Below, one piece after another: positions 24,589 to 33,300 of a stretch of DNA of 64,000 nt. Under the pieces are notes generated by a model. That model made no database searches. It worked only from the letters and a program-made list of their open reading frames with translations, and was not told the origin of the DNA. Numbering within the stretch: position 1 is the first letter of the stretch; each line of letters begins with the position of its first letter. A program made the translations under genes and the position numbers. The stretch is from Aureispira sp. CCB-E (GTDB taxonomy: Bacteria; Bacteroidota; Bacteroidia; Chitinophagales; Saprospiraceae): positions 5,146,001-5,210,000 of the forward strand of contig NZ_CP133671.1 of the NCBI RefSeq assembly GCF_031326345.1, given 5' to 3'.

Positions 24589-25872
24589 ATGAATACAAAT
24601 AATTTAATAAAAAGAGTGGCTATTATAGGGCATAGTAGAACTCCGTTTAGTAAAGCTAACACATATTTGAAAAGCTATTCAGCAAACGAACTCTTGACCA
24701 CTACCCTTCAATCCATAAGCAACAAGTATGCTTTAAAAGATAAAATATTAGGTGAAGTTGTTGGAGGGGCTGTTATAAAACACAGCTCGCAAGGAAATTT
24801 AGTACGAGAATCTTTACTAAAAACTGACATTCATCCTCTAACACCAGCATTTGATATTCAAAAAGCATGTGCAACTTCTGCGGAAGCAGCTATAATTATT
24901 GCAAATAAAATAGCATTAGGTCAAATAGAAAATGGCATAGCATGCGGTACAGATAGTGCAAGTGATTCTCCAATAGTATTAAATGAATTATTCAGAAAAG
25001 AATTTCTAAATCAACATTTGAGTCTTTCTGATTTTACAAAAGAAAATCTGAGAAATTTAGAATTGATGCTCCCTGAAATCCCGAACAATAATGAGCCAGA
25101 AACTGGTCTTTCAATGGGTGAACATGCTGAGATAATGGCTAAATATTATAAAATAACGCGTGAAGAACAAGACCATTTTGCATTTAACAGTCACAAAAAG
25201 CTAACAAGGGCATATCAAAGTGGATTTATTGAAGATATGATTGAACCCATCGGGCAAATTAAGGAAGACTCAATACTAAGAAAGAACCCTTCTTTAAATA
25301 AAATGAGATCCTTAAGCCCGGCTTTTGATTTGAACTCTGGAAGCCTTACTGCAGCTAATTCAACTCCTTTCTCGGATGGAGCTGCGGGTATCTTTCTAGC
25401 CTCAGAAGAATGGGCAAAAAAACATAATTATCCAATTCTAGCTTTTTTAAGTTTTGCCGCTACAGCTGGAATTGAATATATCAACAATAAACAAAACCTA
25501 CTACTAGCACCAATACTTGCGATTCAAAAAGCATTAAAACAGAGTAATAGAAATTTGGATTCATTTTCCTTTATTGAAATTCATGAAGCATTTGCTGCTC
25601 AGGCATTAACAACTATTAAAATATTGAACAATAAAGGTTTAGGTGATCCATTTTGGAGCAAGCAAAATTTAGACTCCATAAAAGGGGAAATTGATTTTTC
25701 TAAATTAAATATGGTTGGCAGCAGTTTAGCTACCGGTCACCCATTTGCAGCAACAGGCGCAAGAATAATTGCAACCCTCTCAAAACTTTTGAATCAGGAA
25801 GGTAAAGGTTCTGGGCTAGTCTCAATTTGTGCGGCAAGAGGAAATGGTCTTGCACTAATATTAGATAAATAA
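24589..25872 (+). CDS. Thiolase (acetyl-CoA acyltransferase family)
   Basis: 427 aa, FadI/FadA-like length. The nucleophile Cys is in DIQKACATSAEAAI (about residue 98). The His pair is FIEIHEAFAAQ and NMVGSSLATGHPFAATGAR, and the second Cys is in SICAARGNGLALI, where the usual Gly-rich CxxGGxG has Arg in the middle. The enzyme joins or cleaves acyl-CoA by thiolysis. With an alpha/beta hydrolase 20 bases downstream and an HxlR regulator divergent, it may serve degradation or modification of a small acyl compound (inference). Confidence 0.9.
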   Translation: MNTNNLIKRVAIIGHSRTPFSKANTYLKSYSANELLTTTLQSISNKYALKDKILGEVVGGAVIKHSSQGNLVRESLLKTDIHPLTPAFDIQKACATSAEAAIIIANKIALGQIENGIACGTDSASDSPIVLNELFRKEFLNQHLSLSDFTKENLRNLELMLPEIPNNNEPETGLSMGEHAEIMAKYYKITREEQDHFAFNSHKKLTRAYQSGFIEDMIEPIGQIKEDSILRKNPSLNKMRSLSPAFDLNSGSLTAANSTPFSDGAAGIFLASEEWAKKHNYPILAFLSFAATAGIEYINNKQNLLLAPILAIQKALKQSNRNLDSFSFIEIHEAFAAQALTTIKILNNKGLGDPFWSKQNLDSIKGEIDFSKLNMVGSSLATGHPFAATGARIIATLSKLLNQEGKGSGLVSICAARGNGLALILDK

Positions 25873-25892
25873 TTAAATTAAAATTCGAAAAA

Positions 25893-26741
25893 ATGAATGA
25901 AATCCTAAAAAGCGAAATTAAATTCGCAATTATTAAAAATGAAACGATAGCATATCGTACCTTTGGAAATGGACAACCGCTAATACTTTTCAATCGATTT
26001 CGAGGGACAATTAACGATTGGGATCCTGCCTTTATAACAAGGCTTGTAAAAAAAAATAAAGTTATCGTCTTTGATAATCTTGGTGTTGGAAACTCTTCTG
26101 GTACAAGTCCAAATTCAATAGAAGGCATGGCTGAAATAGCGTATGAATTTATTATATTCTTAGGATATGATAAAGTGAACTTACTCGGTTGGAGCATGGG
26201 AGGTCTCGTAGTCCAAGCTTTTGTTTTGAATTATCCCAAAATTGTTCAAAAGGTGGTTTTAGTAGGTACTGGATTAGGCGCTAGTGAACACACTGAATAT
26301 CCTACAGAACGCTTTTTGAATGTGGCCACTAAAGTTTACAATATGAAACCTGAACATCATCAAACTGTGTTTTTTACAGATGATCAAAAAGGTTTACATG
26401 CTACTAAAGAATCACTATCCCGTATTGATAACTACTTGACTAAAGTTAAGCCAACACAACCAGAAACTTGGATTGCTCAGGGAACAGCCACTAAAAATTA
26501 CTTTTCTAGTGAAAAAAATTACTTTGAAAAAATAAAATCGATTTCCCAACCAGTTCTAGTTGCTGGAGCAAAGGAAGATATAGCTTTTTCAAGTAAAAAT
26601 TCTTTTCTACTGTATAAACAAATACCTAATAGCCAATTAATTCTGTATTCAAATGCTGCTCATGCTTTTCATCATCAACTACCAGATGAATTTGGCGGGC
26701 AAGTTGAAAGGTTTTTATGTCGTCAAGAAAAAACAACATAG
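25893..26741 (+). CDS. Alpha/beta hydrolase
   Basis: 282 aa. Nucleophile elbow GWSMGGLVVQ (Ser about residue 101), catalytic His near the end in SNAAHAFHHQ, acid probably in GAKEDIAF. The opening YRTFGNGQPLILFNRFRGT replaces the common HG oxyanion motif by RFRG, as seen in some family members that act on esters or as haloperoxidase-like enzymes. Cotranscribed with the thiolase; terminator hairpin follows at 26762. Confidence 0.9.
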   Translation: MNEILKSEIKFAIIKNETIAYRTFGNGQPLILFNRFRGTINDWDPAFITRLVKKNKVIVFDNLGVGNSSGTSPNSIEGMAEIAYEFIIFLGYDKVNLLGWSMGGLVVQAFVLNYPKIVQKVVLVGTGLGASEHTEYPTERFLNVATKVYNMKPEHHQTVFFTDDQKGLHATKESLSRIDNYLTKVKPTQPETWIAQGTATKNYFSSEKNYFEKIKSISQPVLVAGAKEDIAFSSKNSFLLYKQIPNSQLILYSNAAHAFHHQLPDEFGGQVERFLCRQEKTT

Positions 26742-26761
26742 AACATTGTATAAAAAGAATA

Positions 26762-26787
26762 GCGGTTTGGGATTATTTCCGAACCGT
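26762..26787 (+). terminator. Terminator of the thiolase/hydrolase operon
   Basis: Arms GCGGTTTGG and CCGAACCGT (G-T wobble allowed), 8-base loop, then TTTTTAT. It begins 20 bases after the hydrolase stop. Confidence 0.8.
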
Positions 26788-26860
26788 TTTTATGTTGAAT
26801 TAAGTATCTTACTAACCTAAAAATAAGAGCGTTTATATCCGCTACTGTTTTTATACTAAC

Positions 26861-26944
26861 CATAGGATACCACTAATTTTCTAGTGTTGTTGCACTAAAC
26901 ACTAGAAATACAGTTGGTAAAATAGCCTCTGTGTAATTTCAACA
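26861..26944 (-). repeat. Intergenic repeat, inverted relative to copy at 56212
   Basis: Its reverse complement aligns at about 80 percent by eye with 56212-56294, including GCTATTTTACCAACTGTA and AGTGCAACAACAC. No reading frame is seen. Possibly an IS end or recombinase-associated site. Confidence 0.6.
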
Positions 26945-27032
26945 AATTTGTGTTTGAACCTTAGCATATTGCAAAACAAAAGGTTGCCCTCTATTACCAA
27001 AGGCAACCTCTATATCAGTAAGAGAGCGTAGA

Positions 27033-27240
27033 CTAACCATTCAAGTCGTGGTAGTTAGACCTCAATATTTGACCATAAGAAGTAACAATAGGATCACTTT
27101 GACATTGACCATTCAAATAAAAGCCATCTTTATATTTGCATTCCCATTCTCAACAAGCTTCAATAGCATTTTGCTCCAATGCATGTTTCTGAGCTTGATT
27201 TTGCACAACCTTAGCTTCTTTACCCTCCTTTTCCAAGGCA
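27033..27240 (-). pseudogene. Remnant of an unknown gene
   Basis: The minus strand reads ALEKEGKEAKVVQNQAQKHA, LEQNAIEAC, a stop, then EWECKYKDGFYLNGQCQ and SDPIVTSYGQILRSNYHDLN before the final stop. One internal stop and no start. It shares its end with 23821-23941. Family not recognised. Confidence 0.6.
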
Positions 27241-27250
27241 TATCCCCCCT

Positions 27251-27769
27251 TTATAAGATTTCACCACGAGCTGGATATTCAGAAGATATAATATAATCTA
27301 CTGCTTTTATAAATGTTGGAAGATATGGTCGTCCCCATGGATTGCTATTAATTCCTACATAATACACGTGCTTTTTATTATCAATTAAAAATAAACCTGG
27401 TTCACTAAATACTTCTGGTTCGCCCTGTTTTACCCCTTGACTTAGATAAAGCCCCCAGTTCTTTGCCATCTCTTCGCTCAAATTATATCCCAAATGAAGA
27501 TTAAATATTTCCCAGTTTTGCCTTGAAAAGGAGGCTCTTTTTTTAGTGTCCATACTTACTGCTACTACCTCAACTCCTCTACTTTCAAACTCAGGTAAAA
27601 GACTCTCTAATGTTTCTAAATATTTCTTGCACAATGGGCAATGTAGCCCCCTGTAAAAAACTATCAATGTAAAATTCTCACTCTTCTGCTCTTCTAAACT
27701 CCATTTCTCTCCATCAATTAAAGGAAAATTTAATCTTGGGGCTTTTTGTTTCGGTGTTGGTCGCATCAT
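27251..27769 (-). CDS. Peroxiredoxin-like (AhpC/TSA) protein
   Basis: 172 aa thioredoxin-fold protein. The active-site region is LIVFYRGLHCPLCKKYLETL with CxxC (about residues 42-45), followed by EVVAVSMDTKKRASFS. This is the AhpC/TSA-like subgroup with a CPLC pair that reduces peroxides or disulfides using thiols. The gene begins right after the MdaB-like gene stop (1 base gap). With the HxlR regulator at 28752 it looks like a redox/electrophile response module. Confidence 0.88.
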   Translation of the reverse strand: MMRPTPKQKAPRLNFPLIDGEKWSLEEQKSENFTLIVFYRGLHCPLCKKYLETLESLLPEFESRGVEVVAVSMDTKKRASFSRQNWEIFNLHLGYNLSEEMAKNWGLYLSQGVKQGEPEVFSEPGLFLIDNKKHVYYVGINSNPWGRPYLPTFIKAVDYIISSEYPARGEIL

Positions 27770-27770
27770 C

Positions 27771-28358
27771 CTATTTTTTAAAAGAATTTTCTAAATGAGA
27801 ATCAAAACGTTTAAAATCGTTTTCAATTGCTGGGTTTTTCATTACATCATAAGCCATAAATGTTGGAAGTGGTTCTAAACCAAACCATTTAAAATTTAGA
27901 TGCATTGGTTGAAGTAAATCGTCCTCACTCATTCCTCCAAAAAAAGACTCTTCTGGGTTGTTAAATGCCTCTTTCGGAGCATTAGCAGTAACAGAAATCA
28001 TATATTTTCCTTCCAACTTCCCCCCCATTCCATAATTCTTTTTTGGAGCAGCTTTACTTCTCCCATCTCCCTCTGACATTTCGCCCATCATCCCCATTGA
28101 AAAAACTTCATCGATATACTTTTTAAAAAACCAACTTACTCCCATCCAGTTTAATGGAGTCTGAAAAAATACTAAATCAGCCCACTTAAATTTATCAATC
28201 TCCTCAGTAACATTATAACTATCTTCCATTCTCGTTATTTGTACCTCACAATCCATTTCCTTAAAAAAAAGCTCCGCCCTCTCTGTCAAACTTGCATTCA
28301 ATTTACCTTCTGAAAAAGGATATTTTTGATGTCCATTGATAATAAATACATTTTTCAT
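27771..28358 (-). CDS. mdaB: NAD(P)H:quinone oxidoreductase, MdaB-like
   Basis: 195 aa flavodoxin-like fold. FIINGHQKYPFSEGKLNASL is the nucleotide/FAD loop, with WADLVFFQTPLNWMGVSWFF, KKYIDEVF and YMISVTANAPKEAF, all typical of MdaB (modulator of drug activity B), an FAD enzyme that reduces quinones by two electrons. Same operon as the peroxiredoxin-like gene; a divergent HxlR regulator begins 394 bases away. Confidence 0.9.
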   Translation of the reverse strand: MKNVFIINGHQKYPFSEGKLNASLTERAELFFKEMDCEVQITRMEDSYNVTEEIDKFKWADLVFFQTPLNWMGVSWFFKKYIDEVFSMGMMGEMSEGDGRSKAAPKKNYGMGGKLEGKYMISVTANAPKEAFNNPEESFFGGMSEDDLLQPMHLNFKWFGLEPLPTFMAYDVMKNPAIENDFKRFDSHLENSFKK

Positions 28359-28642
28359 TTTAAAGATTTTTCTAGTTCTATTATAAAATCATTACATTTG
28401 TTTCATAAAGGAATAGCGAAACTAACGACATTTGAAATTATATTTATTTAATTCATAAATCAGTGCCTATCGATACTTGCGAAGTTTCAAAAGGAAACTA
28501 TAAAATTTAACATCCCAAAATAATGTCTAAAAAATGCTCTAAAAGCCCTTGTTTTAGGGATTTTTCAGGTCTTTTTTTTGCGATTTTAGCACTCTATTTT
28601 GACTCGTATGTCCTATAAATGCAGACTTATGGTAAAATTAAA

Positions 28643-28672
28643 TATAATTCCGTTTATCGTTAGAACCGCTGA
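28643..28672. repeat. Solo IS end
   Basis: ATAATTCCGTTTATCGTTAG then AACCGCTGA matches the right end of the element at 1797-3218 with three transitions. No transposase is near. It marks a lost or partly deleted copy. The rest of 28359-28751 shows no gene; it should hold the divergent promoters of mdaB and the HxlR gene. Confidence 0.6.
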
Positions 28673-28751
28673 TAAAGGAACTAATAATAGTTTACTTTAG
28701 AAACTATTGTTTAAAAACTCTACCTAAGAAGTGGTAACCTAAAAGTAACTT

Positions 28752-29111
28752 ATGGCACGAAAATATATTGACAACCCCAATTTGTGTACTCTTGTACATA
28801 CAATGAATATCATTGGAAATAAATGGAAGCCCATTATTATATATTTACTATCTAATGGTCCTCTACGATTTGGGAAATTGTATGCATTAGTTCCTACTAT
28901 TTCTAAAAAAGTTCTTACAAGTCAACTAAAAGAGTTAGAGGCTGATGGATTAATTAATCGAAAATCATTTGCAGAGATACCTCCTCGTGTTGAATATTCA
29001 TTATCTAAAAAAGCAAAAGGCTTATTACCTGCTCTAAAGATGTTGAGCGCTTGGACAGAATTAAGTTATCCAGATATAAACTTTGAAAAATGTAGAATAA
29101 TAGAAATATAA
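28752..29111 (+). CDS. HxlR-family transcriptional regulator
   Basis: 119 aa, a standard HxlR winged helix: LCTLVHTMNIIGNKWKPIII, YLLSNGPLRFGKLYALVPTI, SKKVLTSQLKELEADGLINR, with YSLSKKAKGLLPALKMLSAW at the end. A Cys near residue 10 is conserved in electrophile-sensing relatives. Divergent from mdaB and the peroxiredoxin-like gene, which it probably controls. Confidence 0.92.
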   Translation: MARKYIDNPNLCTLVHTMNIIGNKWKPIIIYLLSNGPLRFGKLYALVPTISKKVLTSQLKELEADGLINRKSFAEIPPRVEYSLSKKAKGLLPALKMLSAWTELSYPDINFEKCRIIEI

Positions 29112-29117
29112 AAGCGT

Positions 29118-29265
29118 ATAAATGTGCATGTTTTTATGCCACGTTGTGGGAATAACCTTAGAAGAATAAACGCATGTATTACAATGCAAAACCTTAGGTT
29201 TTGCTCAGAGAACAACTATATTTATATTTCCATGACTTCTGTCACGGAGTATACACGGGTTCTTA
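29118..29265. repeat. Degenerate attC-like repeat
   Basis: Contains the perfect palindrome GCAAAACCTTAGGTTTTGC and a CGTTGTGGG core at 29142-29149. CCACAA before the core at 29599 is complementary to that core's TTGTGG. Its other boundary is unclear. Confidence 0.4.
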
Positions 29266-29278
29266 AAAACAAAACAAG

Positions 29279-29551
29279 TCACCCAACAACAGAGCAACTT
29301 GTTTTGTTACAACCTACCAATCCCTCATCCCAAGCATCATTGACCAACTTATTCGATAAGTCCAAATCAAACAAGTCGTTTTTAATGCCCCAATTGATGT
29401 ATTTTCTACCCTGCTTGTGATGTGTAAAAACAGTATATCTGTAATCACCTAAAATAGAGTTTGATGTTATTCTAGTATTTGTGCAACCTAAAAAGACTGA
29501 TAGTACTGTAAAAAGTAGGGTATCGTTTAGTAAAGTTTTCATAAATATCAA
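29279..29551 (-). pseudogene. Chimeric remnant: lipoprotein start joined to recombinase pieces
   Basis: 90 codons. The first 35 (MKTLLNDTLLFTVLSVFLGC preceded by three residues, then TNTRITSNSILGDY) are a lipoprotein signal with lipobox. Then YTVFTHHKQGRKYINWGIKN equals the central part of the tyrosine recombinase at 54572 (TVFTHHKQVRKYINLAISKG), and DLDLSNKLVNDAWDEGLVG equals its end. The catalytic core between is deleted. It is a scar of recombinase decay, not a working enzyme; whether the fusion is expressed is unknown. Confidence 0.7.
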
Positions 29552-29596
29552 GGAAGATCTTTTTTATGTTGCATTTTCGGCAAGTTTTAATTAGCC

Positions 29597-29734
29597 ACAA
29601 TACGACTGTCTATCCCTGTACGCTATGGATATAACTAATCTCAAAGCAAAACCTGCGATTTTTCGGAGCCAGACAAGAAGAAATAATTTTTAGCTTTAGC
29701 CCCACAAAGCGGGATGGCTATATATAGCTTTGTT
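29597..29734. repeat. attC-like repeat
   Basis: Starts CAATACGACTG, carries GCAAAACCTGCGATTTTTCGG and TTTAGCTTTAGCCC, ends TATATAGCTTTGTT. Bounds the two-gene cassette 29772-30890 on its left. Confidence 0.7.
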
Positions 29735-29771
29735 ATGTACAGGCATTTTTTTTCCTTTTCCTATTGAATTA

Positions 29772-30293
29772 CTACTCAAAAGAATCAAATAAAAGAATTG
29801 AATCTTTTTCCTCAAATTCATAATGTAATATCCTAATTTCTTGCCCTTGACTTTCAGATTTCAACAGTGTCTGGTTTTGTATAATTTTTTTAAATGCAGC
29901 GAGAGGTTTTATAAGGTTTTTAGAATAAAAGTCGACAATAATTTGATCTTTAATAAATTTCCCATTTTTATCTTCTTTAAAACAACCAATAAATCCTACG
30001 AAAACTCCACCAACAATAAAGCCTTCCCATCTGCTGATAAAGTAATAGTGAATTTCATTTTCTTTATTAAAGAAGTATCTTTCAAAGTCATAGGAACTGA
30101 TTGCTTTTTGACAATTTTCAGTATTTATTTTTTCAAAATTATCTAAGCAAACAAGCTGACTTATTATCAAATCAGCCTTTTCTTTAGGGAGTTCTAGAGA
30201 GATGTTTTCAATTGATTTATTAGCACCAATTGATTTGTTTCCACAGTTTGCAAGTAATAGTAGAAATAATGTCAATAGTATTGCTATTTTCAT
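29772..30293 (-). CDS. Cassette lipoprotein, unknown function
   Basis: 173 aa. Type II signal peptide MKIAILLTLFLLLLANC with lipobox LANC. The mature part is beta-rich (IHYYFISRWEGFIVGGVFVG, FIKDQIIVDFYSKN). No family recognised. It follows the membrane protein gene 30312 by 18 bases, so both form one operon inside one cassette. Confidence 0.7.
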   Translation of the reverse strand: MKIAILLTLFLLLLANCGNKSIGANKSIENISLELPKEKADLIISQLVCLDNFEKINTENCQKAISSYDFERYFFNKENEIHYYFISRWEGFIVGGVFVGFIGCFKEDKNGKFIKDQIIVDFYSKNLIKPLAAFKKIIQNQTLLKSESQGQEIRILHYEFEEKDSILLFDSFE

Positions 30294-30311
30294 GAATTTA
30301 TGATTTAGTTT

Positions 30312-30890
30312 TTAGGTGAATGATAACCATTTCTCAATCCAACTTATGTCCCATACTAAAATTTTCTTGTAGTCTAGAGTTTTTACAAATATGAATGGCA
30401 AAACTCCTGAAATGATTATTAATTTATGTATAAATTTTAACTCGGATAAATTTAGTGGAAGTAACTTGGTTTTATAATAGCTTAGACTTAAAAACGTGAG
30501 AATTAGACTTCCATAAATTTCATAATTTAAAAATGACTCAGGGAAAAATACGAAAAGAACTTCACAAAGCCCAAAGAGAAGAATAGAAACAAAGTAAGCA
30601 ACGAGAATCTCTTTTCTATCTTTTTTATTTAGAATAATTGCGATAGAAATTAATATCCCTAGAAAACTTTGTATTAGTATTCGGTATCCAAAGTATTTAG
30701 TGGGCAAATAATAGTCAATCAATGCAAATCTTTGAGGGTTATTGTCAAACTCAAAGTGCATGTTGAAAAGGGTTAAGCTTTCAAACACTAAAATAATGGA
30801 GAAAAGTAACCAAACAATACTTAGCAAGATTCTATGTATTGCACTCTCTTTATTATTGTTTTTAGAGTAATCTAGTAAATCAATTTCCAA
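30312..30890 (-). CDS. Cassette membrane protein, unknown function
   Basis: 192 aa with about five membrane helices (around 22-42, 68-87, 92-115, 122-140, 150-170). Basic N-terminus inside. No transport motif. Shares a cassette with the lipoprotein at 29772; the pair may work together at the envelope. Confidence 0.7.
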   Translation of the reverse strand: MEIDLLDYSKNNNKESAIHRILLSIVWLLFSIILVFESLTLFNMHFEFDNNPQRFALIDYYLPTKYFGYRILIQSFLGILISIAIILNKKDRKEILVAYFVSILLFGLCEVLFVFFPESFLNYEIYGSLILTFLSLSYYKTKLLPLNLSELKFIHKLIIISGVLPFIFVKTLDYKKILVWDISWIEKWLSFT

Positions 30891-30973
30891 GTTTAACTAT
30901 TTTTGTGCCTCCAAGCCATACGTTAACCATCAAAGCATGTACGTTAGTTTGCCCTAAACGTATACATATTGTT

Positions 30974-32068
30974 CATTGCCATAAAGTTAAGGAAAGCAGT
31001 AAAAAAAGATGTATATTTATAGGATGAAAAGTGACAAAAAAAGACTGAACTTAGCAGAACAATTAAAAAAGCTAAAATCATTTATAATGTTAGCTAGTTT
31101 AAATGCTCAAAAACAGGCGATTTATTTGAGTCGTCCCAAGCAAGATTTCACAAGACAACGAAAATTAGATTTTTCAAAAACAGTTGGCTTGATATTAGGA
31201 CTTTAAAAAAAAGCGTAAACGCTGAATTAATCTCCCAATCAGGACTATTCAAATCCAAAGAACCTCCCACAAAAACCGCCTTATCCTTAGCTCGTTCAAA
31301 GATAAAAGTACGTTTCTTTGAAGACTTATTTTTCTATACTTGCCAACTATTTTATCAAACAAAAACTCCAATAAAGCACTGGAAAGGCTATCGACTATTA
31401 ACAATAGATGGAACAGGCATACGAGTGCCAGATATGGAAGAAAATAGACGCTTAATAGGAGTCCATAAGAACCAACATGGTTCCATAGCAGCCTGCAAAA
31501 TATTGGCAGTACATGATGTTCTAAATCGAGTATTCTATCACGTACATTTACACCCCAGGGCGATAACAGAATTAGTTGCTCTACATCAGAATTTTGAAGT
31601 TCTCCCAAAAGATCCGATCATGATTTATGACCGTCATTATTGTGATAGTTTGCTATTAGACCGCCATATAAAGTCAAAAAAGCCCTGTTTAATAAGAATG
31701 AAGATTAAAGGGATAAAAGTAGTAGATGAATTTCTAAAGAGCGGCTTTAAGGATTTATATGCAAAAAGATGGGGAGTAGAAACGGCATTCGATGAGCTAA
31801 AAAAACAACTAAAGTTAGGCGTGTTCTCTATAGGGCACAATATGTATTACAAGATCTATGGTCGGTATTGGTCTTTTATAATATACCCTCAATGTTTCTT
31901 CATGTAGCCAAGAAAGAGTTAAATGCGAAAAAGAATAATTCCTTATCCTTATCAATAACATAATTAGTACGCTTTTTCCAAAATTGTTATTGCCTTAAAT
32001 GTGACAGCCTTAAAAATAGGTTTTTAACAAATTATAGACCAGCTTTTGTCCTTAACTTTACGGAATTG
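30974..32068 (+). mobile_element. IS4-like element, copy 1, inserted in an attC-like core
   Basis: Ends CATTGCCATAAAGTTAAGGA and (inverted) CAATTCCGTAAAGTTAAGGA match at 17 of 20. Flanks ACATATTGTT and GCAGATTGTT agree at 8 of 10, consistent with a decayed ~10-bp target duplication covering the TTGTT core. Compared with copy 2 (43255-44003) it lacks about 280 bases after the transposase. Confidence 0.75.
31009..31900 (+). pseudogene. Broken IS4-family transposase
   Basis: N-terminal part 31009-31206, then a frameshift in an A run near 31205, after which the frame continues (KKSVNAELISQSGLFKSK). Catalytic residues are still readable: Asp in LLTIDGTGIRVPD, Asp in IMIYDRHYCDS, Glu in RWGVETAFDELKKQ (the YREK-like region). 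A 4-base loss near 31830 relative to copy 2 ruins the C-terminus. It cannot make a full enzyme. Confidence 0.85.
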
Positions 32069-32079
32069 GCAGATTGTTA

Positions 32080-33081
32080 TCAGCTGTTTTTTTCTTTTAT
32101 TGCAACAAAGTTAAAATCGCAAGGAATAGATTTTAGTTCAAGGCACCCATCCCATTTAATATATAAATGTTGGTTTTTGAAATATATCTTCATTAATAAT
32201 TTATCTTTTCTCAGTACATTAAACCCTTTATTTTTATCTAGAACGATATCATTATCAAGGTATGTTATACAATATTTAGTTTTATTTTCTAGGAGAGTGA
32301 TTTTGTAGGATATTTTATTTGAAGTTTTACCTTCTTTTATACTTATTGTTGCATACAAAATATCTGATTTTAACTTATAAGTGCCTATTATTGAGCCTTC
32401 TTTTATTGTAAAGAGGGATTCATCCTTATTTAGAAGAACTTCATTAGAGATAAATTGACCATTTTCGGTTAATTTAGTTTTGATTTCATAAGCAAATTTT
32501 GAATTGGAATTACTATCAATAACGGTTTCTTTATACCAAATTTCAGGATTTCGAGAAGCTTTGGGGAGCGAAATGCACCAATCCTTATTTCGTGAATTTA
32601 GTTGAAAAAAGTTGTAAATTTTTTCTTCTTCTTTATCTCCAATTAATAGTATAAGCTTGCTTTTAGTTTGTATTAAAAAGAGATCAAAATTTAGATTTTT
32701 TGAAATATTTGGGAATGATGCTAATAACTTTGTTTGACCATTAAATAACTCATAAAAAAGATCTGTTCTGTCATGTGGATTTATTCCAAGAGCTAATATA
32801 GAATCTAAACTGTTTTGGCTAGGATTCCAATCTTGATAAAAATTTATATCTTTAAACAACTCTTTATAATCTGAAAAATTAATTTTGTTACCATCCTTTA
32901 TCCAATTTTTTAATTCAATTTTTAAAGGGTATTCTAAATCTTCTTTTGAGTGGAATTTTTCGATTAGTTTTTGATATTTAGAACTTTCAGAAGTTGGATT
33001 GCTGTCTAAACTATTTTTATTGTTTTCTATGCAGCTAAAGGATAGTAGTAATAAAATCAAGAAAAAGAAGTTCTGTTTCAT
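32080..33081 (-). CDS. Cassette lipoprotein, unknown function
   Basis: 333 aa. Lipobox SFSC at 14-17. The mature part holds a helical region (about 35-110) then repeated beta hairpins (EGSIIGTYKLKSDILYATIS, IKEGKTSNKISYKITLLEN). No catalytic motif or known family. The cassette ends match perfectly: TTATCAGCTG at 32077 and its complement TTGCTGATAA before 33158. Confidence 0.72.
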   Translation of the reverse strand: MKQNFFFLILLLLSFSCIENNKNSLDSNPTSESSKYQKLIEKFHSKEDLEYPLKIELKNWIKDGNKINFSDYKELFKDINFYQDWNPSQNSLDSILALGINPHDRTDLFYELFNGQTKLLASFPNISKNLNFDLFLIQTKSKLILLIGDKEEEKIYNFFQLNSRNKDWCISLPKASRNPEIWYKETVIDSNSNSKFAYEIKTKLTENGQFISNEVLLNKDESLFTIKEGSIIGTYKLKSDILYATISIKEGKTSNKISYKITLLENKTKYCITYLDNDIVLDKNKGFNVLRKDKLLMKIYFKNQHLYIKWDGCLELKSIPCDFNFVAIKEKNS

Positions 33082-33155
33082 TTAGGATTTAATATTTAAA
33101 CAAGAGGTCTAACTTTAAGAACTAAATTTTGTGAAGGGAAGTTCCAATTGCTGAT

Positions 33156-33300
33156 AACGGCTCATGCATATAGCGTGCTACACTATGCGAACAGAAATAT
33201 AGCTATTCCAAAGCAAAATCTGTGATTTTGCGTAGTGTCACATACGACGATTCTTTAGCTTTAGCCCTATATCTAGCATGGGCATATCGTACACCTTCTT
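33156..33300. repeat. attC-like repeat
   Basis: AACGGCTCATGC to ACACCTTCTT. Internal palindrome GCAAAATC-tgt-GATTTTGC. The right core is CTTA instead of GTTA. Confidence 0.85.
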
